NCBI GenBank assembly: GCA_020845515.1
Contig: JADLFQ010000076.1
Coordinates: 1 to 64,000 of the forward strand
Direction of reading: 5' to 3'
From: Anaerolineaceae bacterium
GTDB taxonomy: Bacteria > Chloroflexota > Anaerolineae > Anaerolineales > Anaerolineaceae
Length of the DNA stretch: 64,000 nucleotides
Below are positions 31,786 to 39,613 of this stretch, in pieces. Positions within the stretch are counted from its first letter, which is position 1; the number at the start of each line of letters is the position of its first letter. A model generated the notes under the pieces. That model saw nothing but the letters and a program-made list of their open reading frames with translations. It was not told where the DNA came from and ran no database searches. The position numbers were made by a program, and so were the translations under genes.

Positions 31786-33150
31786 TCAGGCCTCCTTAAC
31801 GGCGGAGGAAACAACACCCAGTAAAGCGATAATGCCCGCTGCGGCAAGACCTTGTGAGATGCCTTCAAAAAAAGCTGAGGTTGTATTTTGAACCAGGTGG
31901 GTGGTGAAAATGGCTCCGGCGAATCCGATCCCCAATACCATGCCGAAGTTTCTGGCTGCGCCGAGTACGCCCGAAGCAATACCCTGACGGGCATGCGGAG
32001 CGGAGCCCATGAGGGCGCTGGTGTTGGGGGTGATGAACGTGCCGATGCCAAAACCGGCCAGAGCCAGTCCAACCACCACGACCCATAACGCGGAATCCAC
32101 TCCCAGCCGGGAGAGGAGGAACAAACCGGCTGCCAGGATGGCCATGCCGAGCATGCCCGGCTTGCGCGAGCCGATTTTGTCGGATAAAGCGCCGCTGATC
32201 GGAGCGGTGATCGCCATCAGGACAGGCTGTGCAGTTAGAAACAATCCGGCTTGTGCTGAGTTCAGACCGCGCCCCTGTATCAGATAAAACGGCATCAGGA
32301 AAAGGATACTGTACAGACAAACATAATTCAGGATGGCGCTGATGGTTGCCATGGAAAACAGGGGGATGCGGAACAGGCTTAAATCGAGCATTGGCGCTGG
32401 CGAGCGTTTTTCAATTAGAACAAAAATGATCAGCAGAAGCAGCGCCCCGCCGAACAGCCCGAGGGTGACCGGGGATGTCCAACCCCATACGGCGCCTTGG
32501 TTCAAACCCAGCATGAGTGCAATCAGTCCGGCCAGGAAGACAGCCGCGCCCGGCAGGTCAAACGGTTTATTGCGTTCAGCGGGCTCATCACTGGGGATGA
32601 AGATGTAGCCCAGGGTTAAGGCTAGCGCGCCAACCGGGATGTTGATATAGAAAACCATGCGCCAGCTGAACGCGTTTGCCAGCCAGCCGCCCAGGGTGGG
32701 CCCGACCATTAATCCCAGATAGGTCATCAGAGATGTCAGTCCGAAAGCGCGCCCGCGTTCACTGGCAGGAAAATTGCCGGTGATGATGGCGGGAGAGTTG
32801 GAGGCCAGCATGGCCCCTCCAATGGCTTGTATGCCGCGGGAGGCGATCAGCATGGGGGTTGACCAGGCGAACCCGCACAGGGCTGAGCTGAGGACGAAGA
32901 TGCTGAAGCCCCACAGGTAAATGGTTTTGTGGCCGTGCAAATCGCCCAGGCGGCCAAAAGTTAATAAAAAGCCCGTTATAACCAGTAAATAAACTGTGAT
33001 CACCCATTCGATTGCAGCCACGTTGCTGTTGAAGGCGTCGCGCAGAATTGGAAGAATAGTGTTGACGATGCTGGAGTCCAGGGTGGCCATAAAAGAACCT
33101 GTTCCAATCGCGACCAGCACCAACCACTTCCGGTCAATGTTTTTTGTCAT
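31786..33150 (-). CDS. MFS drug-efflux transporter, DHA2 (EmrB/QacA) type
   Basis: This 454-residue, 14-helix transporter has motif D1 at the start of helix 1 (GSFMATLDSSIVNTILPIL), motif A GRLGDLHGHKTIYLWG and motif C GLMVGPTLGGWLA, all typical of proton-coupled DHA2 multidrug pumps. I chose ATG 33150 because TTAGAGGTGTTT precedes it and homologues begin there; the frame is open for another 49 codons without support. The protein is slightly short for a 14-helix member but has no obvious gap. Substrate unknown. Confidence 0.88.
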   Translation of the reverse strand: MTKNIDRKWLVLVAIGTGSFMATLDSSIVNTILPILRDAFNSNVAAIEWVITVYLLVITGFLLTFGRLGDLHGHKTIYLWGFSIFVLSSALCGFAWSTPMLIASRGIQAIGGAMLASNSPAIITGNFPASERGRAFGLTSLMTYLGLMVGPTLGGWLANAFSWRMVFYINIPVGALALTLGYIFIPSDEPAERNKPFDLPGAAVFLAGLIALMLGLNQGAVWGWTSPVTLGLFGGALLLLIIFVLIEKRSPAPMLDLSLFRIPLFSMATISAILNYVCLYSILFLMPFYLIQGRGLNSAQAGLFLTAQPVLMAITAPISGALSDKIGSRKPGMLGMAILAAGLFLLSRLGVDSALWVVVVGLALAGFGIGTFITPNTSALMGSAPHARQGIASGVLGAARNFGMVLGIGFAGAIFTTHLVQNTTSAFFEGISQGLAAAGIIALLGVVSSAVKEA

Positions 33151-33248
33151 AAACACCTCTAAGGCAGCCCGATACGGGCAAAAGATCACCGAATTATAAA
33201 GGAAATATAAGCCGTTGCGGAGAATACCAAAGTAAAGGGGCCAGCGGG

Positions 33249-33480
33249 ATGTGCCTGCACACCACCCTGCAGAATTTCGGCGATCCTCGGCGGCCATTCA
33301 CCGCCATTCCGGCTGTGGGCGCGTGCCACAGCGGTGATAGCAGAGAGAACTGGCAGCCGGTGAATCAGGGCCGGAAATCCGGTTTGCCGTCCACATCCAC
33401 AAACCGGATACGATCTATGTCGTCCCGATCAAGAACGATGCGGAACACTCCCCGCCGGAGGGCAAGCTGCCCGCATACAT
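33249..33480 (+). pseudogene. BNR/sialidase-like gene remnant with deletion and frameshift
   Basis: Starting at ATG 33249 the frame reads MCLHTTLQNFGDPRR, then [14 protein letters not shown], close to the BNR/Asp-box pattern (SDDxGxxWxPxN) of the exo-alpha-sialidase/sortilin-like family. A +1 shift near 33375 opens [20 protein letters not shown] and [10 protein letters not shown], which match a later part of the same family ([23 protein letters not shown]). So an internal stretch is missing and the frame is broken. The rest of the gap 33481-33735 holds GC-rich palindromic DNA and no readable domain. Confidence 0.55.
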
Positions 33481-33735
33481 CGAGCAACCGCGGCATCTCT
33501 CGCTACCCGGTAGGGTCAGGGTTCATCACCGCCCTCGGTGCCGGAAAACCACCAAATGTCCCCCCGCCCCCAACCCACACCCGGCAAGGGCGGGGCTAAG
33601 TGGTGGCGATCTTGGCCGCCAAGTCCCCGCTCACGAGCGTCAGGTAACTCAACGATTTGGGAATGTGCGGGGTTTCGCTGACGCCACCCCGGAGAATGAC
33701 CGTGTATGTTCCGCTCCACCCAACCTATCCTTCGG

Positions 33736-35256
33736 TCAACCAATACCAGCCTGGCGTTTGTGTCGTTCGTACAGCGCCAACGCCGCCAGCACGATCATCG
33801 CCAGAATGGATACCGCCAGGCCACGCTCGAGCAGGGTGAAGTAGGCACTGTCGGGGTAATTGGCGACAATTCCGAGGTGCAGCGGGGCGCGCTCCGGCGT
33901 AAAGGCGGCAAAAGCAGCCGTCACCTGCCAGGTTTTAAAGTGCCGCCAGAGATCAAACCCCAGCCAAAACAGACAGGGAAGGCTCAACCCCGCCGGCCAG
34001 GGAAAGCGGCGAAGCCGGTTCAACAGCCATTGGAAGGCAACTACCGCTTGAATGAGCAAAAATACCACCGCCAACGAAGCCAGGCGCGCCGGCACGCGCT
34101 CGCTCTTCGCCAGGACCGTGCCGCTGAAGATCTGAAAAACCCCGCCATAGGAAAATATCAGGAAGACCAAGACAGGGATGAGGAGCGGGCGAAAATGAAA
34201 TAAGGGTACATTCTCTCCGCTCTTTTGCGAGCGGCGGGGCAGCAAGCTGAAAGCGGCAAAGCATAAGACGAAGCCAAGCCCGGCAAGGCCGATGTAATAG
34301 TCTATTTCCCACCAGCCCAACATGCGTCCGGAGAAGAGTGCAGGCACCTGTCCGCCGGGAGGGTGCAGCACGGTGAAACCCTGCCACAGGTAGCTTAAGG
34401 AAGGGAAGCCGCCCTGAAATTCATTGTCAACGGCCTGAACGAGCAGGGCGGGGGGCAATAAGCGCACAGCGCTCAAAACCACTGAGGCGAAACCGGCTTT
34501 GATTACCCCCGGCAGCGTGCGCCAACAGGTCAGCCCTAAAACCGCCAGAAAGCCCAGGTGCCAGACAAACTGGTGAAAGGTGCCTTGCAGCAGCAAGACG
34601 AACAATAACCCTGCCATCTGCAAAACCCAGACCCAGGAGCTGTCGCCCTCCAGCAGGCGATAAACCAGGATGACGAACCAGGGCAGTAGAAAATAGCCTC
34701 CCCAAGTCAGGTGTCCAATGCTGATATGCGCGACGATATGACCGTTGAAATTAAACAATAGGAAGAGAAAGACAAAAGCAGCCGGCGAGAGTTGAAACCG
34801 CCGCCGCAGCCAAAGCAATCCGGCAAACCCGGCAGAATACAGCAGGCAGACCTGCGCAAGGGAAAAACTGCCGATGCTCATAAAACGCAGCAAAAGCACT
34901 TGCGGTGAAAGGATCACATCCGGTACGGCCATAAAGCGATCGGTGACCAATAACAGGGCGCGCGGTTCGGGCATGTGCAGGGGCAGTGCTCCCTGTGTAA
35001 CAGCATCCTTGAGGAATGCCAGCCGGGGCGCGGTAATTTCTGACCAGTCGTGAAAATCCAGCGGGATAATGCCCCAGTTCAAAAACCAGCCCCACAACGC
35101 CAGACCGCCCAGATAGAACGTAACCAGCAGAATCCGGGCAAACCGGATATAGGAAGGCCTGTCGGAGAAACAGAAAAAAACCTGAATAAAGTCTCGCAGC
35201 CGCCTCGGCTGCGTCAAATCATTGCCCCACATGCAAGAGGTTAAGAGGTTCCTCAT
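33736..35256 (-). CDS. polytopic membrane protein, GT-C-like
   Basis: This 506-residue protein has roughly 12 hydrophobic helices and outer loops with aromatic and acidic residues (for example [18 protein letters not shown] after helix 1, and [42 protein letters not shown]). The architecture resembles lipid-linked sugar glycosyltransferases (GT-C) or YfhO-like proteins, but I see no diagnostic DD/ED pair. It has no ribosome site: a TATAAT on its strand lies only 7 bases before ATG 35256, so translation may be leaderless. Substrate unknown. Confidence 0.65.
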   Translation of the reverse strand: MRNLLTSCMWGNDLTQPRRLRDFIQVFFCFSDRPSYIRFARILLVTFYLGGLALWGWFLNWGIIPLDFHDWSEITAPRLAFLKDAVTQGALPLHMPEPRALLLVTDRFMAVPDVILSPQVLLLRFMSIGSFSLAQVCLLYSAGFAGLLWLRRRFQLSPAAFVFLFLLFNFNGHIVAHISIGHLTWGGYFLLPWFVILVYRLLEGDSSWVWVLQMAGLLFVLLLQGTFHQFVWHLGFLAVLGLTCWRTLPGVIKAGFASVVLSAVRLLPPALLVQAVDNEFQGGFPSLSYLWQGFTVLHPPGGQVPALFSGRMLGWWEIDYYIGLAGLGFVLCFAAFSLLPRRSQKSGENVPLFHFRPLLIPVLVFLIFSYGGVFQIFSGTVLAKSERVPARLASLAVVFLLIQAVVAFQWLLNRLRRFPWPAGLSLPCLFWLGFDLWRHFKTWQVTAAFAAFTPERAPLHLGIVANYPDSAYFTLLERGLAVSILAMIVLAALALYERHKRQAGIG

Positions 35257-35262
35257 GGGGGT

Positions 35263-35268
35263 ATTATA
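35263..35268 (-). promoter_or_regulatory. -10 element 7 bases before ATG 35256 (leaderless start?)
   Basis: TATAAT reads on the minus strand at 35268-35263. The expected transcription start falls on or next to the ATG, and there is no purine-rich ribosome site. Confidence 0.45.
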
Positions 35269-35280
35269 GTCTTGAATTTT

Positions 35281-35308
35281 TTGAAGCGCCCTGGCATTAT
35301 GTTATAAT
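35281..35308 (+). promoter_or_regulatory. promoter of tRNA-Gly
   Basis: TTGAAG (35281-35286), a 16-bp spacer and TATAAT (35303-35308) lie 11 bases before the mature 5' end of the tRNA. Confidence 0.7.
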
Positions 35309-35319
35309 TATGCAGAACT

Positions 35320-35390
35320 GCGGGCATAGTTCAGTGGTAGAACGGTAGCCTTCCAAGCTACATACACGAGTTCGAGTCTCGTTGCCCGCT
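35320..35390 (+). tRNA. tRNA-Gly (anticodon TCC)
   Basis: A 71-base cloverleaf: acceptor GCGGGCA pairs with TGCCCGC (discriminator T at 35390). The D arm holds TTCAGTGGTAGAA. The anticodon stem GTAGC/GCTAC flanks loop CTTCCAA with anticodon TCC at 35352-35354. The T arm is ACGAG-TTCGAGT-CTCGT. CCA is not encoded. It is a single tRNA with its own promoter, facing away from the membrane-protein gene. Its last bases form the start of a 67-bp tandem repeat. Confidence 0.95.
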
Positions 35391-35588
35391 CTTTTGTTTT
35401 AAACGGGACATCCCCGCGCCCCCTTGAGGGGATGGTATTCGCGCCCCGCTGCCTGCTCTTTTGTTTTAGACGGGACATCCCCGCGCCCCCTTGAGGGGAT
35501 GGTCTTCGCGCCCCGCTGCCTGCTCTTTTGTTTTAAACGGGACATCCCCGCGCCCCCTTGAGGGGATGGTATTCGCGCCCCGCTGCCC
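35388..35588. repeat. 67-bp tandem repeat, three copies, on the tRNA 3' end
   Basis: Copies start at 35388, 35455 and 35522, each with GCTCTTTTGTTTTA, then a hairpin (CATCCCC ... GGGGATG) and CGCGCCCCGCTGCC. The first copy begins inside the last three bases of tRNA-Gly. The copies differ by two or three single bases. No spacers, so not CRISPR. Confidence 0.9.
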
Positions 35589-35597
35589 TCTTCCAAC

Positions 35598-35627
35598 CCT
35601 CCCCCGAAGATGTACCTTCGAGGGAGG
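35598..35627. other. hairpin between repeat array and ABC operon end
   Basis: CCTCCCCCGAAG (35598-35609) pairs with CTTCGAGGGAGG (35616-35627) with one mismatch around a 6-base loop. It could end the minus-strand ABC operon, whose last stop is at 35666. No T-run follows on either strand. Confidence 0.45.
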
Positions 35628-35665
35628 ACGGGTGTTTGTTTTGCAGGGCCGGGCGGGAAGAAGAT

Positions 35666-36688
35666 TCAGCGCGGGGACGCGGCAGCTTCGAGAATTTGGG
35701 TGGTGAAAACCTGCCGGACATCTTCCGGAACGGGGAGATCGGCATCTGCCAGCACCTTTGCCTGCGCCTGCCACTGTTCGAGCGTTTGCCATCCCAAGCC
35801 ATGCTGCTCGGTCTCCGGACCGGCGGCGTCTTTCAACTCGGCTTCCAGCATAAAACGCATGTGATCGGGGTCGGTCTCGGGGCCTGTGTATTGCATCACG
35901 ATCTTGACCGCATCATCCAGGTTTTCGCTCGCAAATTGAATCCCCTTGAGCGCGGCACGCAGAAAGCCTGTGAGCATCTCCGGCTGTGCTTTTAAGATTT
36001 CATCACTGGTGACATAGGTCAGGCCGAGTGTGCTGACGCCGTAATCGGCTGGATCCCACAGGGTAAGCTTGTACCCCCAACTTTGGATGAGAAAAGGCTC
36101 GTTGGATTTGAAAACGGGGTAGACATCCACCTGTCTTTCGGTGAGGACACGCGGGTCAAAGCCGACATTGACCAACTGTATCTTTTCTACATCAGCACCG
36201 GCGGCTTTAATGAGGGCAAAAAGCTCCGGCGGGGGCGTGCCTTTATACCCAACGGTGTGGCCTTCCCAATCTTTGGGTGTGGTCATGCCGGAATCCGACA
36301 GCGCGGCAAAAGCCTGCTGGCCGCGCTGACCGAGCAGCGCAAAGGAGACGAGCGGCAGCCCCGGTTCGGCGCGGCGCTGTAAAAGGATGGCGGCGTCCTG
36401 GTTGGTGATCTGAATCTTCCCGGCTGCGAGCAGTTGCAGGTGTTCACCTTTGCCGGGGGAGTGCTGGATGGTGACATCCAGCCCTTCCTCTTCAAAATAG
36501 CCCTTTTCTTTGGCGACATAAGCGCCTACAAAGGGCAGGCTGGCTTGCGGCTTGTATCCCGCCATGAAGATGACCGGGGTCAAGGGGGCGGCGGTTGGCG
36601 TCGCCGCGGCCGGCGCGCGCGGTGTGCACGCTGTTGCGGCGATTAAGAAAATGAGCGCAAAAACGATTGAAATTCTGTTTCGGTTCAT
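35666..36688 (-). CDS. NMT1/THI5-type ABC substrate-binding lipoprotein
   Basis: This 340-residue solute-binding protein has a lipoprotein signal (MNRNRISIVFALIFLIAATAC, lipid-bearing Cys about residue 21) and a Pro/Ala/Thr linker. Its NMT1/SsuA/THI5 fold has FVGAYVAKEKGYFEEEGLDV, AAGKIQITNQDAAILL and the GFDPRVLTERQVDVYPVFKSNEPF segment. Relatives bind thiamine pyrimidine precursors, aliphatic sulfonates, nitrate or riboflavin. ATG 36688 follows AAAGGATCATC. It is the last gene of an ATPase-permease-binding protein operon. Confidence 0.88.
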   Translation of the reverse strand: MNRNRISIVFALIFLIAATACTPRAPAAATPTAAPLTPVIFMAGYKPQASLPFVGAYVAKEKGYFEEEGLDVTIQHSPGKGEHLQLLAAGKIQITNQDAAILLQRRAEPGLPLVSFALLGQRGQQAFAALSDSGMTTPKDWEGHTVGYKGTPPPELFALIKAAGADVEKIQLVNVGFDPRVLTERQVDVYPVFKSNEPFLIQSWGYKLTLWDPADYGVSTLGLTYVTSDEILKAQPEMLTGFLRAALKGIQFASENLDDAVKIVMQYTGPETDPDHMRFMLEAELKDAAGPETEQHGLGWQTLEQWQAQAKVLADADLPVPEDVRQVFTTQILEAAASPR

Positions 36689-36818
36689 GATGATCCTTTT
36701 GAGCTTGAAAATGGTTAAAAGGGCGTGACGCAGTGTGGGCAGGCAGCGAGCCGCACCCCCCGAATTTCTTGCAAACTGCAAAGCCTGTAAAGAAAAACAA
36801 ACCGTACAAGAAAAAACA

Positions 36819-37580
36819 TTACAACTCCATCTCCTGCCAGAAGACAAGACGGCGTTCAGCCCAGGTCAACAGGACGTAGGAAGCAACCCCTGCCAGACCG
36901 AGGATAAAAACTGACCCAAAAAGAAAGGGGAGGTTGAGGTTGCTGTATGCCAGCCACATGATGTGCCCCAAGCCGCCCGAAGCGCCTGTCCACTCGGCCA
37001 CGACGGCGGCAATCAGGGAGAGCGGGGCGCTGATCTTCAACGCGGCGAAGAGGTAGGGCAGGGTGGAGGGCAGGCGGACGAAGCGAAAGATCTCCCAGCG
37101 GCCGGCGTGCCAGGAATGAAATAAGTCCACAAGCGCCGGATCGGCGTGCTGCAAGCCGCTGATGACGTTGACGAGCACCGGGAAAAAGGTCAACAGCGCG
37201 GTGATGATGATCTTGGGCAGCACACCAAACCCCAGCCAAATGGTGAGCAGCGGGGCAATCGCGACCATCGGCGTGGATTTGACCAGAATGGCGATGGTCA
37301 TCACCGCGCGCTCGAAGCGCGGCCATATACTGAGGAGCAGCGCGGCGCCCGTCCCGGTGATGACGCCGAGAAGCAGCCCGGTGAGGGCTTCGCCGAGCGT
37401 GAGCAGGGAGGCGCGGCCATAGAGCGCGGGGTTGGCAAAGAGCGTGCGCAGAATACGGGTGGGGGCGGGCAGCAGGTAAGGGGGGATTGCGCGCAAGTGT
37501 ACGAATCCTTCCCACCCGGCAAAGAGCACAACCAGGATCAATATCGTCGGCAGTATGGAATACGCGGGGCGGGGCTTCAT
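36819..37580 (-). CDS. ABC transporter permease (SsuC/ThiX type)
   Basis: This 253-residue inner-membrane permease has six helices and the binding-protein-dependent EAA loop (ADPALVDLFHSWHAGRWEIFRFVRLPSTLPYLFAALK), the contact site for the ATPase. Hydrophobic stretches at about 10-28, 65-85, 95-115 and onward fit the SsuC/TauC family. The start overlaps the ATPase stop by 4 bases. 130 bases separate it from the binding protein, so a second ribosome site serves that gene. Confidence 0.9.
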   Translation of the reverse strand: MKPRPAYSILPTILILVVLFAGWEGFVHLRAIPPYLLPAPTRILRTLFANPALYGRASLLTLGEALTGLLLGVITGTGAALLLSIWPRFERAVMTIAILVKSTPMVAIAPLLTIWLGFGVLPKIIITALLTFFPVLVNVISGLQHADPALVDLFHSWHAGRWEIFRFVRLPSTLPYLFAALKISAPLSLIAAVVAEWTGASGGLGHIMWLAYSNLNLPFLFGSVFILGLAGVASYVLLTWAERRLVFWQEMEL

Positions 37581-38335
37581 GGCAGCCCTTCACTGACAAA
37601 TAGCATATCTTTCAACGCGCGCACGTGCATCTGAAATTCCGGTGTGGTGTCCTCGCGCGGGCGCGGCAGGCTGATGGCAACCTCGCCGAAAAGGCGGCCC
37701 GGGCGCGGGGTGATCACCAGGACGCGGTCGGAGAGCCGCACCGCCTCGGGGATGCTGTGGGTCACCCACAACACGGTCGGGCGGCGGCGCTGCCAGATCT
37801 CATCCAACTGAATTGTCAGGCGCTCGCGGGTCAGTTCGTCGAGGGCGGCAAAAGGTTCATCCATCAGCCACAGGTCGGCGTCCATCGCCAGGGCACGTGC
37901 CAGTGAGAGGCGCTGCTGCATCCCGCCGGAAAAAGTGTGCGGGTGAGCGTCTGCGAAATTCTCCAAATCTACAAGGTGCAGTAACTCCTCCACCGGGGAC
38001 TGTACATCCGGCGAGGGGCGCGCAAAACGCTGTGCGAGCTGGATGTTCTGCCGGGCGGTGTACCACGGGAGCAAGGCTGGATTTTGCGACATCCAAACAA
38101 CGCGGCGGGAAGCGGTCATTTGCGCCGGGGGCAGACCGTCCAGCGTAATACTGCCTTGTTTGGGCTGTAAAAGGTTGGCGATCAGGCGCAGCAAGGTGGA
38201 TTTGCCACAGCCATTGGCGCCGATGATGGCGACAAATTCGCCGCTTTTGACGCACAAGTTAAGGTCTTCCAGTACATGCACGGCAGGGGCCGTGTGGTTA
38301 AATGTGTGTGCCAGGTCTTTTACGCTTACTTCCAT
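37577..38335 (-). CDS. ABC transporter ATPase (SsuB/ThiZ type)
   Basis: This 252-residue ATPase has Walker A GANGCGKST (about residues 39-47), a Q-loop near WMSQNPALLPWYT, signature FSGGMQQRLSLARAL, Walker B LWLMDEPFAALD and switch His in WVTHSIPEAV. The DEPFAALD and THSIPEAV wording is typical of the SsuB/TauB/ThiZ group. It starts 15 bases after the IclR-PNPOx gene ends, so regulator and transporter are likely co-transcribed. Confidence 0.92.
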   Translation of the reverse strand: MEVSVKDLAHTFNHTAPAVHVLEDLNLCVKSGEFVAIIGANGCGKSTLLRLIANLLQPKQGSITLDGLPPAQMTASRRVVWMSQNPALLPWYTARQNIQLAQRFARPSPDVQSPVEELLHLVDLENFADAHPHTFSGGMQQRLSLARALAMDADLWLMDEPFAALDELTRERLTIQLDEIWQRRRPTVLWVTHSIPEAVRLSDRVLVITPRPGRLFGEVAISLPRPREDTTPEFQMHVRALKDMLFVSEGLP

Positions 38336-38349
38336 ACCAGATCACTTGT

Positions 38350-39456
38350 TTAAGATAATCCCTTCCACCCTTTTAGCCCCAGCGGGGTGATGCGAAAAAT
38401 CCATTCGATCTGTTCTTCGGCGTTGGCGGGGGCGCTTTGACCGAGGTAGCGGCGATACAGGCGGTTCAACAAAGGGCGGAGGCGTTTGGAACTGACGGGC
38501 TCCTGCACGGGCGCGGCGCTGCCGCGCGCCGTCACGCGCCGCAGCGGCGGCCAGGTTTCGTCCACCGATAGAGAGACGCTGGGTTTGCCCAGGATATAGT
38601 CAGCCCAGCGAGACCCCTTCCAGGCGAGGATGTGGAAATCCTGTCCGTCCCACTCCTGCCAGACCGGGACGACGTGCGGGCTGCCATCCGGGCGGACACA
38701 AGCCAGGCGTGCCGGCCAGGGGCCCTTGAGGAACTCTTCCATCTCCTCCTTGCCAAGCGGCGTGGCGGCCGGGGTCTCATTTTCAGCGTTCTCATGAAAA
38801 GGGGCATAGGCGGCGGCGCCCAAACGGTAGGAGAGACGGGCGGCCATTTCCCGCAGTAAAGCCAGTGCATCGTCAACTTTTTGGTCAGGGTCGCGGTAGG
38901 CGGGAGCGACAAACAGCAAGGCATAATCGGGGTGGATGCCGTCCCGGCAGACCGGAAGGGCCAGCTCTATCACGTCGCCGTCACGGCGCAGGGCGTACCC
39001 CCGGCGGCGGACTTCCTCCGGCGGCGGGGAGGAGAAGACCGCCCCGGCCGCGGTCTGCCCCATGGGAGCGACAAGGCCGGTTTTGAGCACCGCGCGCACG
39101 CTCTGGGGGCTTTCAACTTGGGCAAGGATAAGGGCGCCGCCGTGCGTTTCGGCTGCAAGTGCGAGCGTCTCAGTGCAGGCGGTCCTGCCGGCTTCCTGAT
39201 AAAAAGCCGGAATGATCTCTTGCGAGGAGACGCGGTTGGAACCGCGCCAGGCTTGCAGGCGCGGGCCCGGGCGATAGCGGCCGCGCTGTTCGCTTTGTTC
39301 TGCATAGCCTTGTTGTTTGAGGGTGTTGAGCAGCAAAAATAAGCTGCTGCGCGAGATATCGAGCGAGGCCAAGAGCTCTTGCAGGGTGATCCCCTCGGGG
39401 TTTCCGAGGATCAGTTCAATAATCTGGAGGGTTCTTTCCGCGGCAGGTACATTCAT
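38350..39456 (-). CDS. IclR-type regulator fused to a PNPOx-like split barrel
   Basis: This 368-residue protein has an IclR winged helix-turn-helix at residues 1-65 (AAERTLQIIELILGNPEGITLQELLASLDISRSSLFLLLNTL), an IclR effector-like domain (about 75-215, with LKTGLVAPMGQTAAGAVFSS) and a C-terminal pyridoxamine-5'-phosphate-oxidase-like barrel (about 235-330: FLKGPWPARLACVRPDGSPHVVPVWQEWDG, then FHILAWKGSRWADYI). The barrel family binds FMN, F420 or heme. The fusion suggests that a flavin-like cofactor or a vitamin precursor tunes repression of the adjacent ABC transporter. The domain calls are firm; the ligand is inferred. Confidence 0.82.
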   Translation of the reverse strand: MNVPAAERTLQIIELILGNPEGITLQELLASLDISRSSLFLLLNTLKQQGYAEQSEQRGRYRPGPRLQAWRGSNRVSSQEIIPAFYQEAGRTACTETLALAAETHGGALILAQVESPQSVRAVLKTGLVAPMGQTAAGAVFSSPPPEEVRRRGYALRRDGDVIELALPVCRDGIHPDYALLFVAPAYRDPDQKVDDALALLREMAARLSYRLGAAAYAPFHENAENETPAATPLGKEEMEEFLKGPWPARLACVRPDGSPHVVPVWQEWDGQDFHILAWKGSRWADYILGKPSVSLSVDETWPPLRRVTARGSAAPVQEPVSSKRLRPLLNRLYRRYLGQSAPANAEEQIEWIFRITPLGLKGWKGLS

Positions 39457-39457
39457 G

Positions 39458-39507
39458 GACCATATCCTGGTACTACTAATTGGATTATGGTCTATTATAT
39501 TGGATTA
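39458..39507. promoter_or_regulatory. dyad and direct repeats upstream of the IclR-PNPOx gene
   Basis: GACCATA (39458-39464) and TATGGTC (39486-39492) form an inverted repeat with 21 bases between. TTGGATTA occurs twice, 20 bp apart (39480-39487 and 39500-39507). The region abuts the ATG at 39456 and is A+T-rich, so it is a likely operator and promoter zone. Confidence 0.4.
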
Positions 39508-39613
39508 CAAAAGAATGTCAAGGTATGGAAGGTATGGTAAAGACACCAGCCGCAAGTGGAGGATGCGGGGCTGAGGCACGTGGTTTGGGGCAGGCGCCGC
39601 CCGCCCCTGTAAT

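Noticed and set aside
35399..35802. Minus-strand open frames across the 67-bp repeat
   Set aside because: They exist only because 67-bp units lack stops in some frames; the composition is repeat-derived and there is no start signal.
38336..38349. TPP riboswitch before the NMT1/THI5-type transporter
   Set aside because: The ATPase starts 15 bases after the regulator gene, leaving no room, and no thi-box sequence is visible upstream of 39456.
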